Below, in pieces: positions 52,354 through 60,787 of a stretch of 64,000 bases of DNA (the stretch's first letter is position 1; the number at the start of each line of letters is the position of its first letter). The stretch is from positions 2,604,001-2,668,000 of the forward strand of contig OY970256.1 in assembly GCA_963715565.1 (NCBI GenBank), written 5' to 3'. The translations under genes and the position numbers were made by a program. The notes under the pieces were generated by a model. That model made no database searches. It had not been told where the DNA came from and was given only the letters and a program-made list of their open reading frames with translations. Origin of the DNA: JACVRN01 sp963715565. GTDB lineage: Bacteria > Acidobacteriota > Blastocatellia > Pyrinomonadales > Pyrinomonadaceae.

Positions 52354-53532
52354 TTAGTAGCTTTTAGGTAAACCGAGCACGCGCTCGGCGATGATGTTGC
52401 GCTGGATTTCGCTCGTGCCCGCTTCGATGGTGTTGCCGCGCGAGCGCAAGTAGGCGTATTCCCAAAGCCCGCCGTCGAAATCTTTGAGCTGGCCGTAGGG
52501 GCCCAGAATTTCCTGTGCTGTTTGCTGCGTGCGCTGGTTCATCTCGCTCCAGTAGAGCTTCAGGGTGGAGCCTTCCGGGCCGGGAATGCCCGTCTTCGAG
52601 AGCGAGGTCAGCGCGCGGTTTGTATTGAGGCGCAGGATTTCCAATTCCAGAAAAGCCTGTGCAAGCTTTTGTCTGACGAGCGGGTCTTCGCTCGCGGGTC
52701 GTCCTTCGCGCTCGATTGTTTTTGAGCGCGCAATCAATGCTTCGAGGTTGCGCTTGAAGACGACCTGAACGCCCGTCCCCAAATTGGCGCGCTCGTTCAT
52801 CAAGGCCGTGATGGCGGTGGTCCAGCCCTTGTTAATTTCGCCAAGAACTTGCGTCACAGGCACGCGCACGTTCGAGAAAAAGACTTCGTTGAAGCCGGAA
52901 TCGCCGGACATCTGCCTGAGGGGACGCACGCGCACGCCCTCGCTGTGCATGTCCAGCAGCAGACAGGTGATGCCCTTGTGCTTCGGCGCTTCCGTGTCCG
53001 TGCGTACAAGTAGCAGGCACCAGTCTGCAAGCTGCGCGAAGCTGGTCCAAATTTTTTGACCGTTGATGATGAAGTCATCGCTATCGCGCACGGCCTTTGC
53101 ACCTAGAGAGGCTAGATCGCTTCCAGCGTTCGGCTCTGAAAATCCCTGACACCAGATTTCTTCGCCCGAAAGAATCTTCGGTAGATAGCGCGCCTTCTGC
53201 TCCTCAGTTCCGAGCGCGATGATGGTCGGGCCGACGAGCGAGAGACCGATGGTGCCAATCAACTGCGGCGCATTGGCACGCGCCAGCTCTGCCTGAAAGA
53301 TGGACTGCTCGACGAGCGTTGCTCCGCGCCCGCCGAATGCCTTCGGCCAGGAGATGCCTGCCCACCCGCCCTCGTAGAGCTTCTGCTGCCACTCGCGCAG
53401 GTACTTGATATAGTCCTCGCGGTCTTCGCTCCCTAATTGTCCGCCCGTCCATGCAGGCGGCAAGTTTGTCGCGAGCCACGCGCGGAACTCATCGCGAAAC
53501 TCTTTTTCGTTCGGTGTTAAATTCAAGTCCAT
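52354..53532 (-). CDS. Acyl-CoA dehydrogenase (possible alpha/beta partner 2)
   Basis: A 392-residue acyl-CoA dehydrogenase. SWPKAFGGRGATLVEQSIFQ, CQGFSEPNAGSDLASLGAKA, FIINGQKIWTSFAQLADWCL and the C-terminal IEAGTSEIQRNIIAERVLGL are conserved. The AGTSEIQ end contains the base-bearing region. Together with the 51140 protein it resembles the paired ACADs of actinobacterial sterol or branched-substrate degradation. Heteromer formation is inferred. Confidence 0.93.
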   Translation of the reverse strand: MDLNLTPNEKEFRDEFRAWLATNLPPAWTGGQLGSEDREDYIKYLREWQQKLYEGGWAGISWPKAFGGRGATLVEQSIFQAELARANAPQLIGTIGLSLVGPTIIALGTEEQKARYLPKILSGEEIWCQGFSEPNAGSDLASLGAKAVRDSDDFIINGQKIWTSFAQLADWCLLLVRTDTEAPKHKGITCLLLDMHSEGVRVRPLRQMSGDSGFNEVFFSNVRVPVTQVLGEINKGWTTAITALMNERANLGTGVQVVFKRNLEALIARSKTIEREGRPASEDPLVRQKLAQAFLELEILRLNTNRALTSLSKTGIPGPEGSTLKLYWSEMNQRTQQTAQEILGPYGQLKDFDGGLWEYAYLRSRGNTIEAGTSEIQRNIIAERVLGLPKSY

Positions 53533-53542
53533 ACAGCTTACC

Positions 53543-55654
53543 TCATGTTGTTGTATCCACCGTGTGCGGCTTTGAAGCCTCCCACAGCAATTCGGAAACG
53601 TCCATCACTTTTATCTCTCTCTCGCCCTTGCGCGCGTTGATGCCGTCTTCCATCATCGTCATGCAGAAAGGGCAGCCGACCGCGAGGACATCCGCGCCCG
53701 TTGCTATGGCTTCACTCGCGCGCTCCTGATTGACGCGCTTGTCCGGCGGCTCGTCCACAAAGCTCATCCCGCCACCGCCGCCGCAACAGAAACTCTTATT
53801 ACGGCTGCGCTCCATCTCCACCGAATTGCCGCGCGCTGAAATCTGCACAAGCTCTCGCGGCGCGTCGTAAATGCCGTTCTGTCTTCCTAAATAACAAGGG
53901 TCGTGAAATGTAATCTTCTTGTCCGACGCGTTGAGCGGTTTGAGCTTGCCCTCACTCACTAGCCGCGCCAGATACTCGCTGTGATGATAGACCTCGAAGC
54001 GGCCTCCGTACTGCGGGTACTCGTTCTTGAAAGTGTTAAAGCAATGCGGGCACGCGGTGATGACTTTCCTGACTTCGTAACGATTCAGATTCCCGACGTT
54101 CTCTTTCGCAAGCTGCTCGAACAGGAACTCGTTGCCGATGCGACGCGCGGGATCGCCCGAGCATTTTTCATCTCGCCCCATGATAGCGAACTTCACTCCG
54201 GCTTGTTCGAGCAGTTGCGCCGTAGAGCGCGTGACCTTCTGGTTACGCTCTATCAGCGCCCCGCCGCATCCGACCCACAACAAGACTTCCGCATCCTTTG
54301 CATCATTGATGTGCCGGACGTTTAAGCCTTCGGCCCAATCCATGCGCGTCGCCTGCGTGCCGCTAAAGGGATGGCCGCGCTTTTCGAGCGACATCACGGC
54401 TTCCTGCATAGAGTCCGGAAACTCCGCCTCTTCCATCACCAGAAAGCGACGCATGTCCACAATCTTCGGCATCTGTTCTATAAAGACCGGGCAGGCTTCC
54501 ATGCAGGCCGCGCAGGTCGTGCATTGCCAGAGCGGCGTGGGCGCAGTAGCGGGAACAGCGCCGATGATTGCTAAAGGCTTACGCGCTTCGACATCAGTCG
54601 TAGGCTCACGGTCTGCGGGTGTTGTGCCTGCTTCCGCGCCGACTGCTATCGCGCCGTTGCCGTTCGCGGCTACAAGTCCGAATGCGTCGCGCGGGCGTTC
54701 GTGCATCAGGTCGCGCAGTTGAATAATGATGTCGCGCGGCGAGAGTTCTTTGCCGACCGTGTGAGCCGGACAGACAGCCGTGCAGCGCCCGCATTCCGTG
54801 CAGGCATCAAAATCAAGCAGGTCTTTCCACGTAAAACCTTTCAGCGAATTGACGCCGAAGCTTTCCGTCTTCTCAAAGTCTATATTCTTTAACGCCGCGC
54901 CGAGCGGGGCAAGATTCGCCGTGTAAATATTCAGCGGCGCGGTCACGACGTGCATCATCTTCGTAAACGGCAGCCACGCTATAAAGCCGAACGCCGTGAC
55001 AAGATGAAACCACCACATCGCTCGGTGAGCCGCGCGCATCTCGTCATCCGTCAAAAGAGAGCGTGAAGCACGCGCGACCATGTTTCCAAACGGCGACCAC
55101 GCAGCCCAGGGGTCGTTCGTCACGGCGATGCGCCAGCCTTCGACCAGAAATCCTTGCAGGCACATCAGGAAGATGATGACGAGAATCAGCGTCGCTTCGG
55201 TCGTGTAAACCAGCTTCGCGGGCCGCACTAGATAACGACGCGCGGCGGCCATCAAAACTCCGACCATCACGAGCGCGCCGAAGAGGTCCACGGTGAAGGA
55301 TTGAAAGTATAGATAAAAGCGACCGCGCATGATGGTCGTGCCAAAGTCTGCGTCGAGCGCGACGACCGTCGTGGCGATGGTCAGGACGACGAAGCCGTAG
55401 CTGATGAACTGGTGCAAGACGCCTGCGTAAGTGTCGCGCGCGGTGCGTTGCTGCGCGACGGCGTGTTTGACAACTAATTGCACGCGCTCTGCGGGGCGGT
55501 CAAAGCGCGCCGCCGGTTGCCCGCGACGCCAGCGACTGAAGTGGCGATAGATGCCGTAACCGGCAATCGCCGCAGTCGGCAACAGCAATGCATACATCAC
55601 CCAGATGTGGGAGATGTTCCAGTAAATCTGGCGCGTGGCTTCTGCTGAGTTCAT
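53543..55654 (-). CDS. Membrane Fe-S oxidoreductase, probable ETF:menaquinone oxidoreductase
   Basis: A 703-residue protein. The N-terminal part has about five to six membrane helices of the NarI-like cytochrome b type (residues about 15-270). Two ferredoxin-type clusters follow (CTECGRCTAVCPAH and CTTCAACMEACPVF). Then come two CCG domains (ITACPHCFNTFKNEYPQYGG, HDPCYLGRQNGIYDAP, NKSFCCGGGGGMSF). This order matches the proposed EMO proteins that pass ETF electrons to menaquinone. EtfA and EtfB are immediately upstream. The ATG at 55652-55654 is chosen because the longer open frame is translated family E repeat. Confidence 0.88.
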   Translation of the reverse strand: MNSAEATRQIYWNISHIWVMYALLLPTAAIAGYGIYRHFSRWRRGQPAARFDRPAERVQLVVKHAVAQQRTARDTYAGVLHQFISYGFVVLTIATTVVALDADFGTTIMRGRFYLYFQSFTVDLFGALVMVGVLMAAARRYLVRPAKLVYTTEATLILVIIFLMCLQGFLVEGWRIAVTNDPWAAWSPFGNMVARASRSLLTDDEMRAAHRAMWWFHLVTAFGFIAWLPFTKMMHVVTAPLNIYTANLAPLGAALKNIDFEKTESFGVNSLKGFTWKDLLDFDACTECGRCTAVCPAHTVGKELSPRDIIIQLRDLMHERPRDAFGLVAANGNGAIAVGAEAGTTPADREPTTDVEARKPLAIIGAVPATAPTPLWQCTTCAACMEACPVFIEQMPKIVDMRRFLVMEEAEFPDSMQEAVMSLEKRGHPFSGTQATRMDWAEGLNVRHINDAKDAEVLLWVGCGGALIERNQKVTRSTAQLLEQAGVKFAIMGRDEKCSGDPARRIGNEFLFEQLAKENVGNLNRYEVRKVITACPHCFNTFKNEYPQYGGRFEVYHHSEYLARLVSEGKLKPLNASDKKITFHDPCYLGRQNGIYDAPRELVQISARGNSVEMERSRNKSFCCGGGGGMSFVDEPPDKRVNQERASEAIATGADVLAVGCPFCMTMMEDGINARKGEREIKVMDVSELLWEASKPHTVDTTT

Positions 55655-55672
55655 TTCCTGAAACGGCGGCGA

Positions 55673-55838
55673 AGCGGATTCAAACAGGGATGGACAGGAT
55701 AGACAGGATAAAAGCAGTGCAAAAGTCAAAATGCAAAATGCAGAAGTAAAGACGCTCTTTCTTTTCATTCTGCATTTTGCACTTTGCATTCATCATTGCT
55801 TTTTTATCCTGTCTATCCTGTCCATCCCTGTTAATTTC
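55673..55838. repeat. Nested hairpin, family E copy 5
   Basis: GGATGGACA GGATAGACA GGATAAA on the left and TTTATCC TGTCTATCC TGTCCATCC on the right, with inner TGCAAAA-type units. It lies between EtfA and the Fe-S gene. Confidence 0.9.
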
Positions 55839-55843
55839 CTATC

Positions 55844-56815
55844 TTATTTCTGTAGCGCGGCCAGCTTCTCGCGCAGGAGCGGCACGACCTTGCGGTAATC
55901 TTCTACGATGCCGAAGCGGCAGTGCTTGAAGATGGGCGCGTCCGGGTCTGTGTTGATGGCGGCGATATTTTTAGCTTCCGAGATTCCGGCCATGTGCTGG
56001 CTTGCGCCAGTGATGGCGATAGCGAGATACAAATCCGGCGTGACCTTCTTGCCCGTCTGCCCGACCTGCCATGTAGGCGGAACCCAACCCGCATCACACG
56101 CCGCGCGTGACGCGGCCATCTGCGCGCCCATCAAATCTGCGAGCGGCTTTAACTCCGCCTCGAAGGGCTCAGGCCCGCCTATGCCGCGCCCGCCGGAGAC
56201 AATCACGCGCGCTTCTTCAAGCCTCGCCTCGCCGCCTTCCTCGCGCTTGCGCTCGACAATGCGCGTGCGCGTGTCGGCTTCTATAGCAAGCGCGGCGCGT
56301 GTGACTTCGCCCTCTGCGTCGCGCGGCGCGGCGGGCGCAAACGAACGCGCGCGCAGCCACACCACCGCAGGCGCACGCTTCAATTCGACCACGGCCTGCG
56401 CCTTGCCGCCGTAAACCTGACGACTGACCCGCAAGGCATCGCCTTCAACTCGCACCTCCACACCATCGCCGACAGCGCTGCCGCCCAAACGATAAGCAAG
56501 ACGCGGGGCAAGCTCCTGACTATAAGTGTCGTTGCCCAGCAGCACAGCGCGCGGCGCTAATTCACCGCACAAACGCGCGAGCGCGCTCAGACAAGTCTCA
56601 GGTTGATATTCGGCCAGCTCCGCCTGGTCCGCTATAGTCACAGTATCGGCAACACGCGCGACTTCCTGTGCGAGCGCGTCCGCCTGAGCGCCTATAACCA
56701 CGGCGCGCAATTGCCCGCCCAGTTCATCCGCCAGCCGACGGCCCGCGCCCGCCAGTCCCTGCGCGGCTTTATCAAACCCTGTGGAAGCGAAAAGACAGAT
56801 AACGACGTCGTTCAT
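55844..56815 (-). CDS. etfA: Electron transfer flavoprotein subunit alpha
   Basis: A 323-residue protein with the FAD-binding C-terminal domain VIVSGGRGIGGPEPFEAELK. GWVPPTWQVGQTGKKVTPDL and TGASQHMAGISEAKNIAAIN follow. It pairs with EtfB to accept electrons from acyl-CoA dehydrogenases. It is next to EtfB in the standard operon order. Confidence 0.96.
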   Translation of the reverse strand: MNDVVICLFASTGFDKAAQGLAGAGRRLADELGGQLRAVVIGAQADALAQEVARVADTVTIADQAELAEYQPETCLSALARLCGELAPRAVLLGNDTYSQELAPRLAYRLGGSAVGDGVEVRVEGDALRVSRQVYGGKAQAVVELKRAPAVVWLRARSFAPAAPRDAEGEVTRAALAIEADTRTRIVERKREEGGEARLEEARVIVSGGRGIGGPEPFEAELKPLADLMGAQMAASRAACDAGWVPPTWQVGQTGKKVTPDLYLAIAITGASQHMAGISEAKNIAAINTDPDAPIFKHCRFGIVEDYRKVVPLLREKLAALQK

Positions 56816-56837
56816 GAGCTATGTAAGAGAGATGGAA

Positions 56838-56947
56838 AAGCAAAGATGAATGCAAAGTGCAAAATGCAAAATTAAAGAACGAATAACTTTTCATTCATCA
56901 TTTTGCATTTTGACTTTTGCATTGCTTTTCATCCTTGTTAATTTTGT
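56838..56947. repeat. Hairpin repeat, family E copy 6 (inner part only)
   Basis: TGCAAAG TGCAAAA TGCAAAA is mirrored by TTTGCATTTTGACTTTTGCA. The outer 9-bp arms are almost absent. It lies between EtfB and EtfA. Confidence 0.85.
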
Positions 56948-56971
56948 TCTGCCAGATTTGAATTGATGGTC

Positions 56972-57778
56972 TTACAACGCGCGCGTCACTTCGACTATGC
57001 GGCGGGCGAAGGCTTCAACTTTTTCGTCCAGCGTGTCGCCCGTGACAAACTCGCAGCTAGTCTCTTTCTGCGGGATAAAAAGCTCTGTCACTTCGTAGTA
57101 AATATTTCCTGCACGCGCTTCAGCAACGTCAACGCCCACATCGTCTATCGTCCATTTTGTGAGCGGCTGGCGGTACGACATCATCACGTCGCGCACTTTC
57201 GGGATACGCGGCACGTTGTGTTCGTCGTTCGTCACGGTGACGACCACAGGAGGTGACGCTTCGAGCACTTCCCAGCCCGTGTCCGTCTGCCGCTTGAGCC
57301 GCAACTGTCCGTCCGCAGTTTCGATGTGATCCACAAAGGAGACGCAGGGCAGCCCCAGCTCTTCCGCAATCAGCCCGCCCGTTTGCCCCGCGCCCCAATC
57401 GCCAGCCTCGCGCCCGACCATAATCAAATCGAATGCGCCGAGCTTGCGTATGGCCGAGGCCAGGACGCGCGCCACCGTGAGCGGATCAGGATTCGTGTTG
57501 CCATCGCCTTCTACCAGTGCAGCGGCATCGGCCTTCATCGCTAAGGCCTTGCGCAGAGAGTCTTCCGCCGAAGGCTGGCCGTAGGAGAGCACTGTAATCT
57601 TTGCGCCGCCCGTGCGCTCTCGAAGCTGCAAAGCTGTTTCCAGAGCGTTCTCGCAGAAGATGTTGGTGACCAGATTGGCCGCGCCGCGCTCGGCCTCGCG
57701 CTTTGCCGCGTCAACGCGAAAATCGCGCGCCGGAATCTCCGGGTCCAGAATCTGTTTGAGACAAACAAGAATGTTCAT
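56972..57778 (-). CDS. etfB: Electron transfer flavoprotein subunit beta
   Basis: A 268-residue protein. The start MNILVCLKQILDPEIPARDF, the mid-region DLIMVGREAGDWGAGQTGGL and the conserved recognition loop region PPVVVTVTNDEHNVPRIPKV fit EtfB. It pairs with EtfA. It follows the TetR gene after a 135-bp gap filled by a family B repeat. Confidence 0.96.
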   Translation of the reverse strand: MNILVCLKQILDPEIPARDFRVDAAKREAERGAANLVTNIFCENALETALQLRERTGGAKITVLSYGQPSAEDSLRKALAMKADAAALVEGDGNTNPDPLTVARVLASAIRKLGAFDLIMVGREAGDWGAGQTGGLIAEELGLPCVSFVDHIETADGQLRLKRQTDTGWEVLEASPPVVVTVTNDEHNVPRIPKVRDVMMSYRQPLTKWTIDDVGVDVAEARAGNIYYEVTELFIPQKETSCEFVTGDTLDEKVEAFARRIVEVTRAL

Positions 57779-57782
57779 GAAG

Positions 57783-57905
57783 GAATTTTCGATTTGCGAT
57801 TTTAGATTTTCGATTGGAAGCGGATTAAAGATTTAAAGTTTTTCAGATTTCAAATCTCCGATTTGTCCTTATCCAATCGAAAATCGCAAATCGAAAATCG
57901 CAAAT
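57783..57905. repeat. Heptamer hairpin, family B copy 5
   Basis: TTTTCGA TTTGCGA TTTTAGA TTTTCGA TTGG, then the inverse CCAATCGAAAATCGCAAATC and so on. It lies between the TetR and EtfB genes. Confidence 0.9.
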
Positions 57906-57913
57906 CCAGTGGT

Positions 57914-58552
57914 TCAGCTTTTAACGACCTTCAAGCCTCTTTGTGCAGCGCGTGATTCGGGGCGTATCAAGCCCTGAAAGGCAATCTTGACAATCTCTTC
58001 CGCGACCTGTTCCGACGTCAGAGCGCCGTCCTGCCTGAACCAGCGCGACGGCCACAGGACCATCCCGAGCAAGGTAAAAGTCGCCGTGGTCGTGTCCACG
58101 TCGAGCAGCTTTCCTTCCGTCTTCAGCTCGTCCAGCGTCTCGCGCAAAAAGTCGAAGTACGCGCGTTTGTGGCGCGTGATTTTTCTATGCTGCGCGGGCG
58201 TGAGCGCCGTAATCTCGTCTACTAAAATAGTGACGGCTCCCTGTCCTCTGGTCACCAGGCGCGCGTGGCTGGCGAGCATGAATCGCAAACGCGCGCTCGC
58301 GTCCGAGATTTCCCGCGCGGGCTGCACGACTTCACGGTCAAGCTCCTGCATGCCGTAATTCATGATGTCGAAAAGCAGTTCTTTCTTGCCGTGTATGTAA
58401 TGATAGAGCCCTGCTTTCGTCATCCCGAGCGCGTTGGCGATGTCGTTGACGGAGGTTGCGTCGTAGCCTTTGCGCAGGATAATTTCAGCCGCCGTGCGGT
58501 AAATTTCAGGCAGGCGTCCGTTCGCCGGGACAGATTTTTTTTGTGCCTTCAT
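57914..58552 (-). CDS. TetR-family regulator, likely of fatty-acid degradation
   Basis: A 212-residue protein. The helix-turn-helix is IYRTAAEIILRKGYDATSVN followed by DIANALGMTKAGLYHYIHGK. The C-terminal ligand domain is of the TetR_C_33-like kind. It heads the minus-strand operon and faces the divergent ACAD gene across an operator at 58613-58628. Acyl-CoA is the probable inducer by analogy with FadR/PfmR-type regulators. AAGGGG precedes the ATG. Confidence 0.92.
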   Translation of the reverse strand: MKAQKKSVPANGRLPEIYRTAAEIILRKGYDATSVNDIANALGMTKAGLYHYIHGKKELLFDIMNYGMQELDREVVQPAREISDASARLRFMLASHARLVTRGQGAVTILVDEITALTPAQHRKITRHKRAYFDFLRETLDELKTEGKLLDVDTTTATFTLLGMVLWPSRWFRQDGALTSEQVAEEIVKIAFQGLIRPESRAAQRGLKVVKS

Positions 58553-58584
58553 GATTGCCCCTTGAATGTCTCGTGGTATGTATC

Positions 58585-58613
58585 TTGTGTATCAATCGCC
58601 GAGATGTTATCTT
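58585..58613 (+). promoter_or_regulatory. Candidate promoter of the divergent ACAD gene
   Basis: TTGTGT (58585-58590), a 17-bp spacer and TATCTT (58608-58613). The operator starts on its last base, exactly as in the TonB receptor promoter. Confidence 0.55.
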
Positions 58614-58628
58614 ACCGACCGTCCGGTA
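58613..58628. promoter_or_regulatory. TetR-type operator, copy 2
   Basis: TACCGACCGTCCGGTA differs at one base from the operator at 28835-28850. It lies between the divergent TetR and ACAD genes, about 60 bp upstream of the TetR start. The regulator probably controls both directions. Confidence 0.8.
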
Positions 58629-58805
58629 GGTTGTTATACAACCGAATCGCGCCCCACGTCAACAGAGAGAGCGGAACGGCTTGTGTGCATGATTTCAACG
58701 ACGCGAGATTAGCACACTACGGCTTCTCTTTGGTTGCGCTACGCCTGCTCGACAAGCGTCAATCAGACCCTTTGCTTGAACACCACCTGAAAAGAATCCT
58801 TAATC

Positions 58806-60578
58806 ATGTCAGCGAAAACAGATGCTCTTAAATCGGCAGGCGGCGGCCACTTTTTAAGTTCCGACGTGACCTGCGCGGAAGTGTTCGCGCGCGAAGACCT
58901 CTCGCCCGCGCAGCAGATGTTCGGGCGCATCGCGGAAGATTTTATGCGAACGGAAGTGCTGCCGCACGCGGAGCGGATTTACGAGAAGGACTGGGCGTTG
59001 ACACGCGAATTGTTGCTCAAGGCGGGCGAGCTTGATTTGCTTCGCGTGGATATTCCGGAAGCTTACGGAGGGCTCGGGCTGGACAAGGTCAGCTCGGCCT
59101 ACGTCGGCGAACAGATTGGAGTCATGCCTTCGTTCGCGGGCTCCTTAGGCGCGCACACGGCCATCGGGACGCTTCCGCTGGTCTATTTCGGGAACGAAGA
59201 ACAGAAGGCTCGCTACCTGCCGCGCGTTGCAAGCGGCGAATGGGTCGCGGCCTACGCTTTGACCGAGCCGGGCTCGGGTTCGGACGCGCTCGCCGCGCGC
59301 GCACGCGCAGTGCTTTCGCCCGACGGCACGCATTACATCCTCAACGGCCAGAAGATGTGGATTACCAACGGCGGCTTCGCGGACCTCTTTACCATCTTCG
59401 CGAAAGTTGACGGCGAGAAATTCACGGCCTTCATAGTCGAGCGCGAGCACGGCGTCGTGAGCGGGCGCGAAGAACCTAAGCTCGGGCTGGACGGCTCATC
59501 CACGACGGCGCTCATCCTCGATAACGTGCGCGTGCCTGTCGAGAACGTTTTGGGCCGCGTGGGCGAAGGCCACAAGGTAGCCTTTAACATTCTGAACCTG
59601 GGCCGTCTCAAACTCGGCACGCGCAACATAGGGAGCGCCAAGCAGGCTTTGACGCGGGCGGTGCGCTACGCGGTCGAGCGGCAACAGTTCGGGCGCGCCA
59701 TCTCGGAATTCGGGATGATCAAGCAGAAGCTCGCGGAGATGGCTGTGCGTTGTTACGTCGGCGACGCGATGGTCTATCGCACGCTCGGCGATGTGGACCG
59801 TGCGCTTGAAGCAGTTGACCCGGAAGATACCGCGCGTGTTTTGAAGACGATAGAAGGCTTCGCCGTCGAATGCTCTATCAACAAGGTCTGGACCAGCGAG
59901 GCGCAGGCGTATGTCGTGGACGAGGCGTTACAGGTCTATGGCGGCTACGGCTACTCGAAAGAGTTTCCAGCCGAGCGCGCCTATCGCGACGCGCGCATCA
60001 CGCGCATCTACGAAGGCACGAATGAGATTAACCGTCTCATCATCCCCACACGGCTCTTAAAGAACCCCGCGACAGCACAGCTCTTCACTGGCGAGCTTAC
60101 GGAAGCGCCGCTTGAAGACAGGGACTTTGCTTCAACATCCGATGGGACGTTGTTTGCCGCCGAGCGTGATTTGCTCTCACGCGCCAAACAGCTCGCCGCG
60201 TTTATGCTCGGTCGCGCGAAGACAGTTTACGGCGACGCGATTGCGGAGGAGCAGGAAGTGCTCGGCCACGTGGCGGATATAATCATCGAGGTTTATGCTC
60301 TGGAGAGCGCTATCTTGCGGACAGAGAAACTCGCAGCCTCAAGGGGTGAGACCGAAGCGGCAGTGCCCTTTGACATCACGCGCACTTACGCCAGCGATGC
60401 GGCTGACCGCATGGAGCATTCCGCAAAGCAGGTCGTGGCCGCGCTCGCTGATGATGAAAATCCAGCTCCTCTTCTCGCAGAGGTACGACGGCTCACGCAT
60501 CACGCGTCCTTTAATACGGTCGCGGCTCGCCGCCGCATCAGCGACGCGCTCGTCCGCGCTGGTCGTTATCACCTATGA
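58806..60578 (+). CDS. Acyl-CoA dehydrogenase with extended C-terminus
   Basis: A 590-residue long-type acyl-CoA dehydrogenase. LLRVDIPEAYGGLGLDKVSS, ALTEPGSGSDALAARARAVL, YILNGQKMWITNGGFADLFT and the catalytic Glu region ARITRIYEGTNEINRLI are conserved. About 170 extra C-terminal residues resemble the VLCAD-type helical extension, which suggests membrane association and long-chain substrates. It is divergent from TetR with a putative operator-overlapped promoter. Confidence 0.94.
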   Translation: MSAKTDALKSAGGGHFLSSDVTCAEVFAREDLSPAQQMFGRIAEDFMRTEVLPHAERIYEKDWALTRELLLKAGELDLLRVDIPEAYGGLGLDKVSSAYVGEQIGVMPSFAGSLGAHTAIGTLPLVYFGNEEQKARYLPRVASGEWVAAYALTEPGSGSDALAARARAVLSPDGTHYILNGQKMWITNGGFADLFTIFAKVDGEKFTAFIVEREHGVVSGREEPKLGLDGSSTTALILDNVRVPVENVLGRVGEGHKVAFNILNLGRLKLGTRNIGSAKQALTRAVRYAVERQQFGRAISEFGMIKQKLAEMAVRCYVGDAMVYRTLGDVDRALEAVDPEDTARVLKTIEGFAVECSINKVWTSEAQAYVVDEALQVYGGYGYSKEFPAERAYRDARITRIYEGTNEINRLIIPTRLLKNPATAQLFTGELTEAPLEDRDFASTSDGTLFAAERDLLSRAKQLAAFMLGRAKTVYGDAIAEEQEVLGHVADIIIEVYALESAILRTEKLAASRGETEAAVPFDITRTYASDAADRMEHSAKQVVAALADDENPAPLLAEVRRLTHHASFNTVAARRRISDALVRAGRYHL

Positions 60579-60597
60579 GGACTGTGAAAGATTTAAA

Positions 60598-60760
60598 GGC
60601 AGATTCAAACAGGATGGACAGGATAGACAGGATACAGAAGAAGGATAAAGGCAAAGTGCAAAGCGCAAAATTAAAGAAAGCCTTTCTTTTCATTCATCAT
60701 TTTGCATTTTGACTTTTGCATTGCTTTATCCTGTCTATCCTGTCCATCCCTGTTAATTTC
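60598..60760. repeat. Nested hairpin, family E copy 7
   Basis: It begins GGCAGATTCAAACAGGATGG and ends CTGTCTATCCTGTCCATCCC, with an inner GGCAAAGTGCAAAGCGCAAA stretch and its inverse. It lies between the ACAD and P450 genes. Confidence 0.9.
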
Positions 60761-60787
60761 CTTCTTCACCGTCAGAGGTTTATTGAA

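Noticed and set aside
55655..55789. Hydrophobic N-terminal extension of the Fe-S oxidoreductase that looks like a signal peptide
   Set aside because: It is the translation of the family E repeat (TLHF/LSCLSCPSLFES-type sequence), so it is not a true leader.
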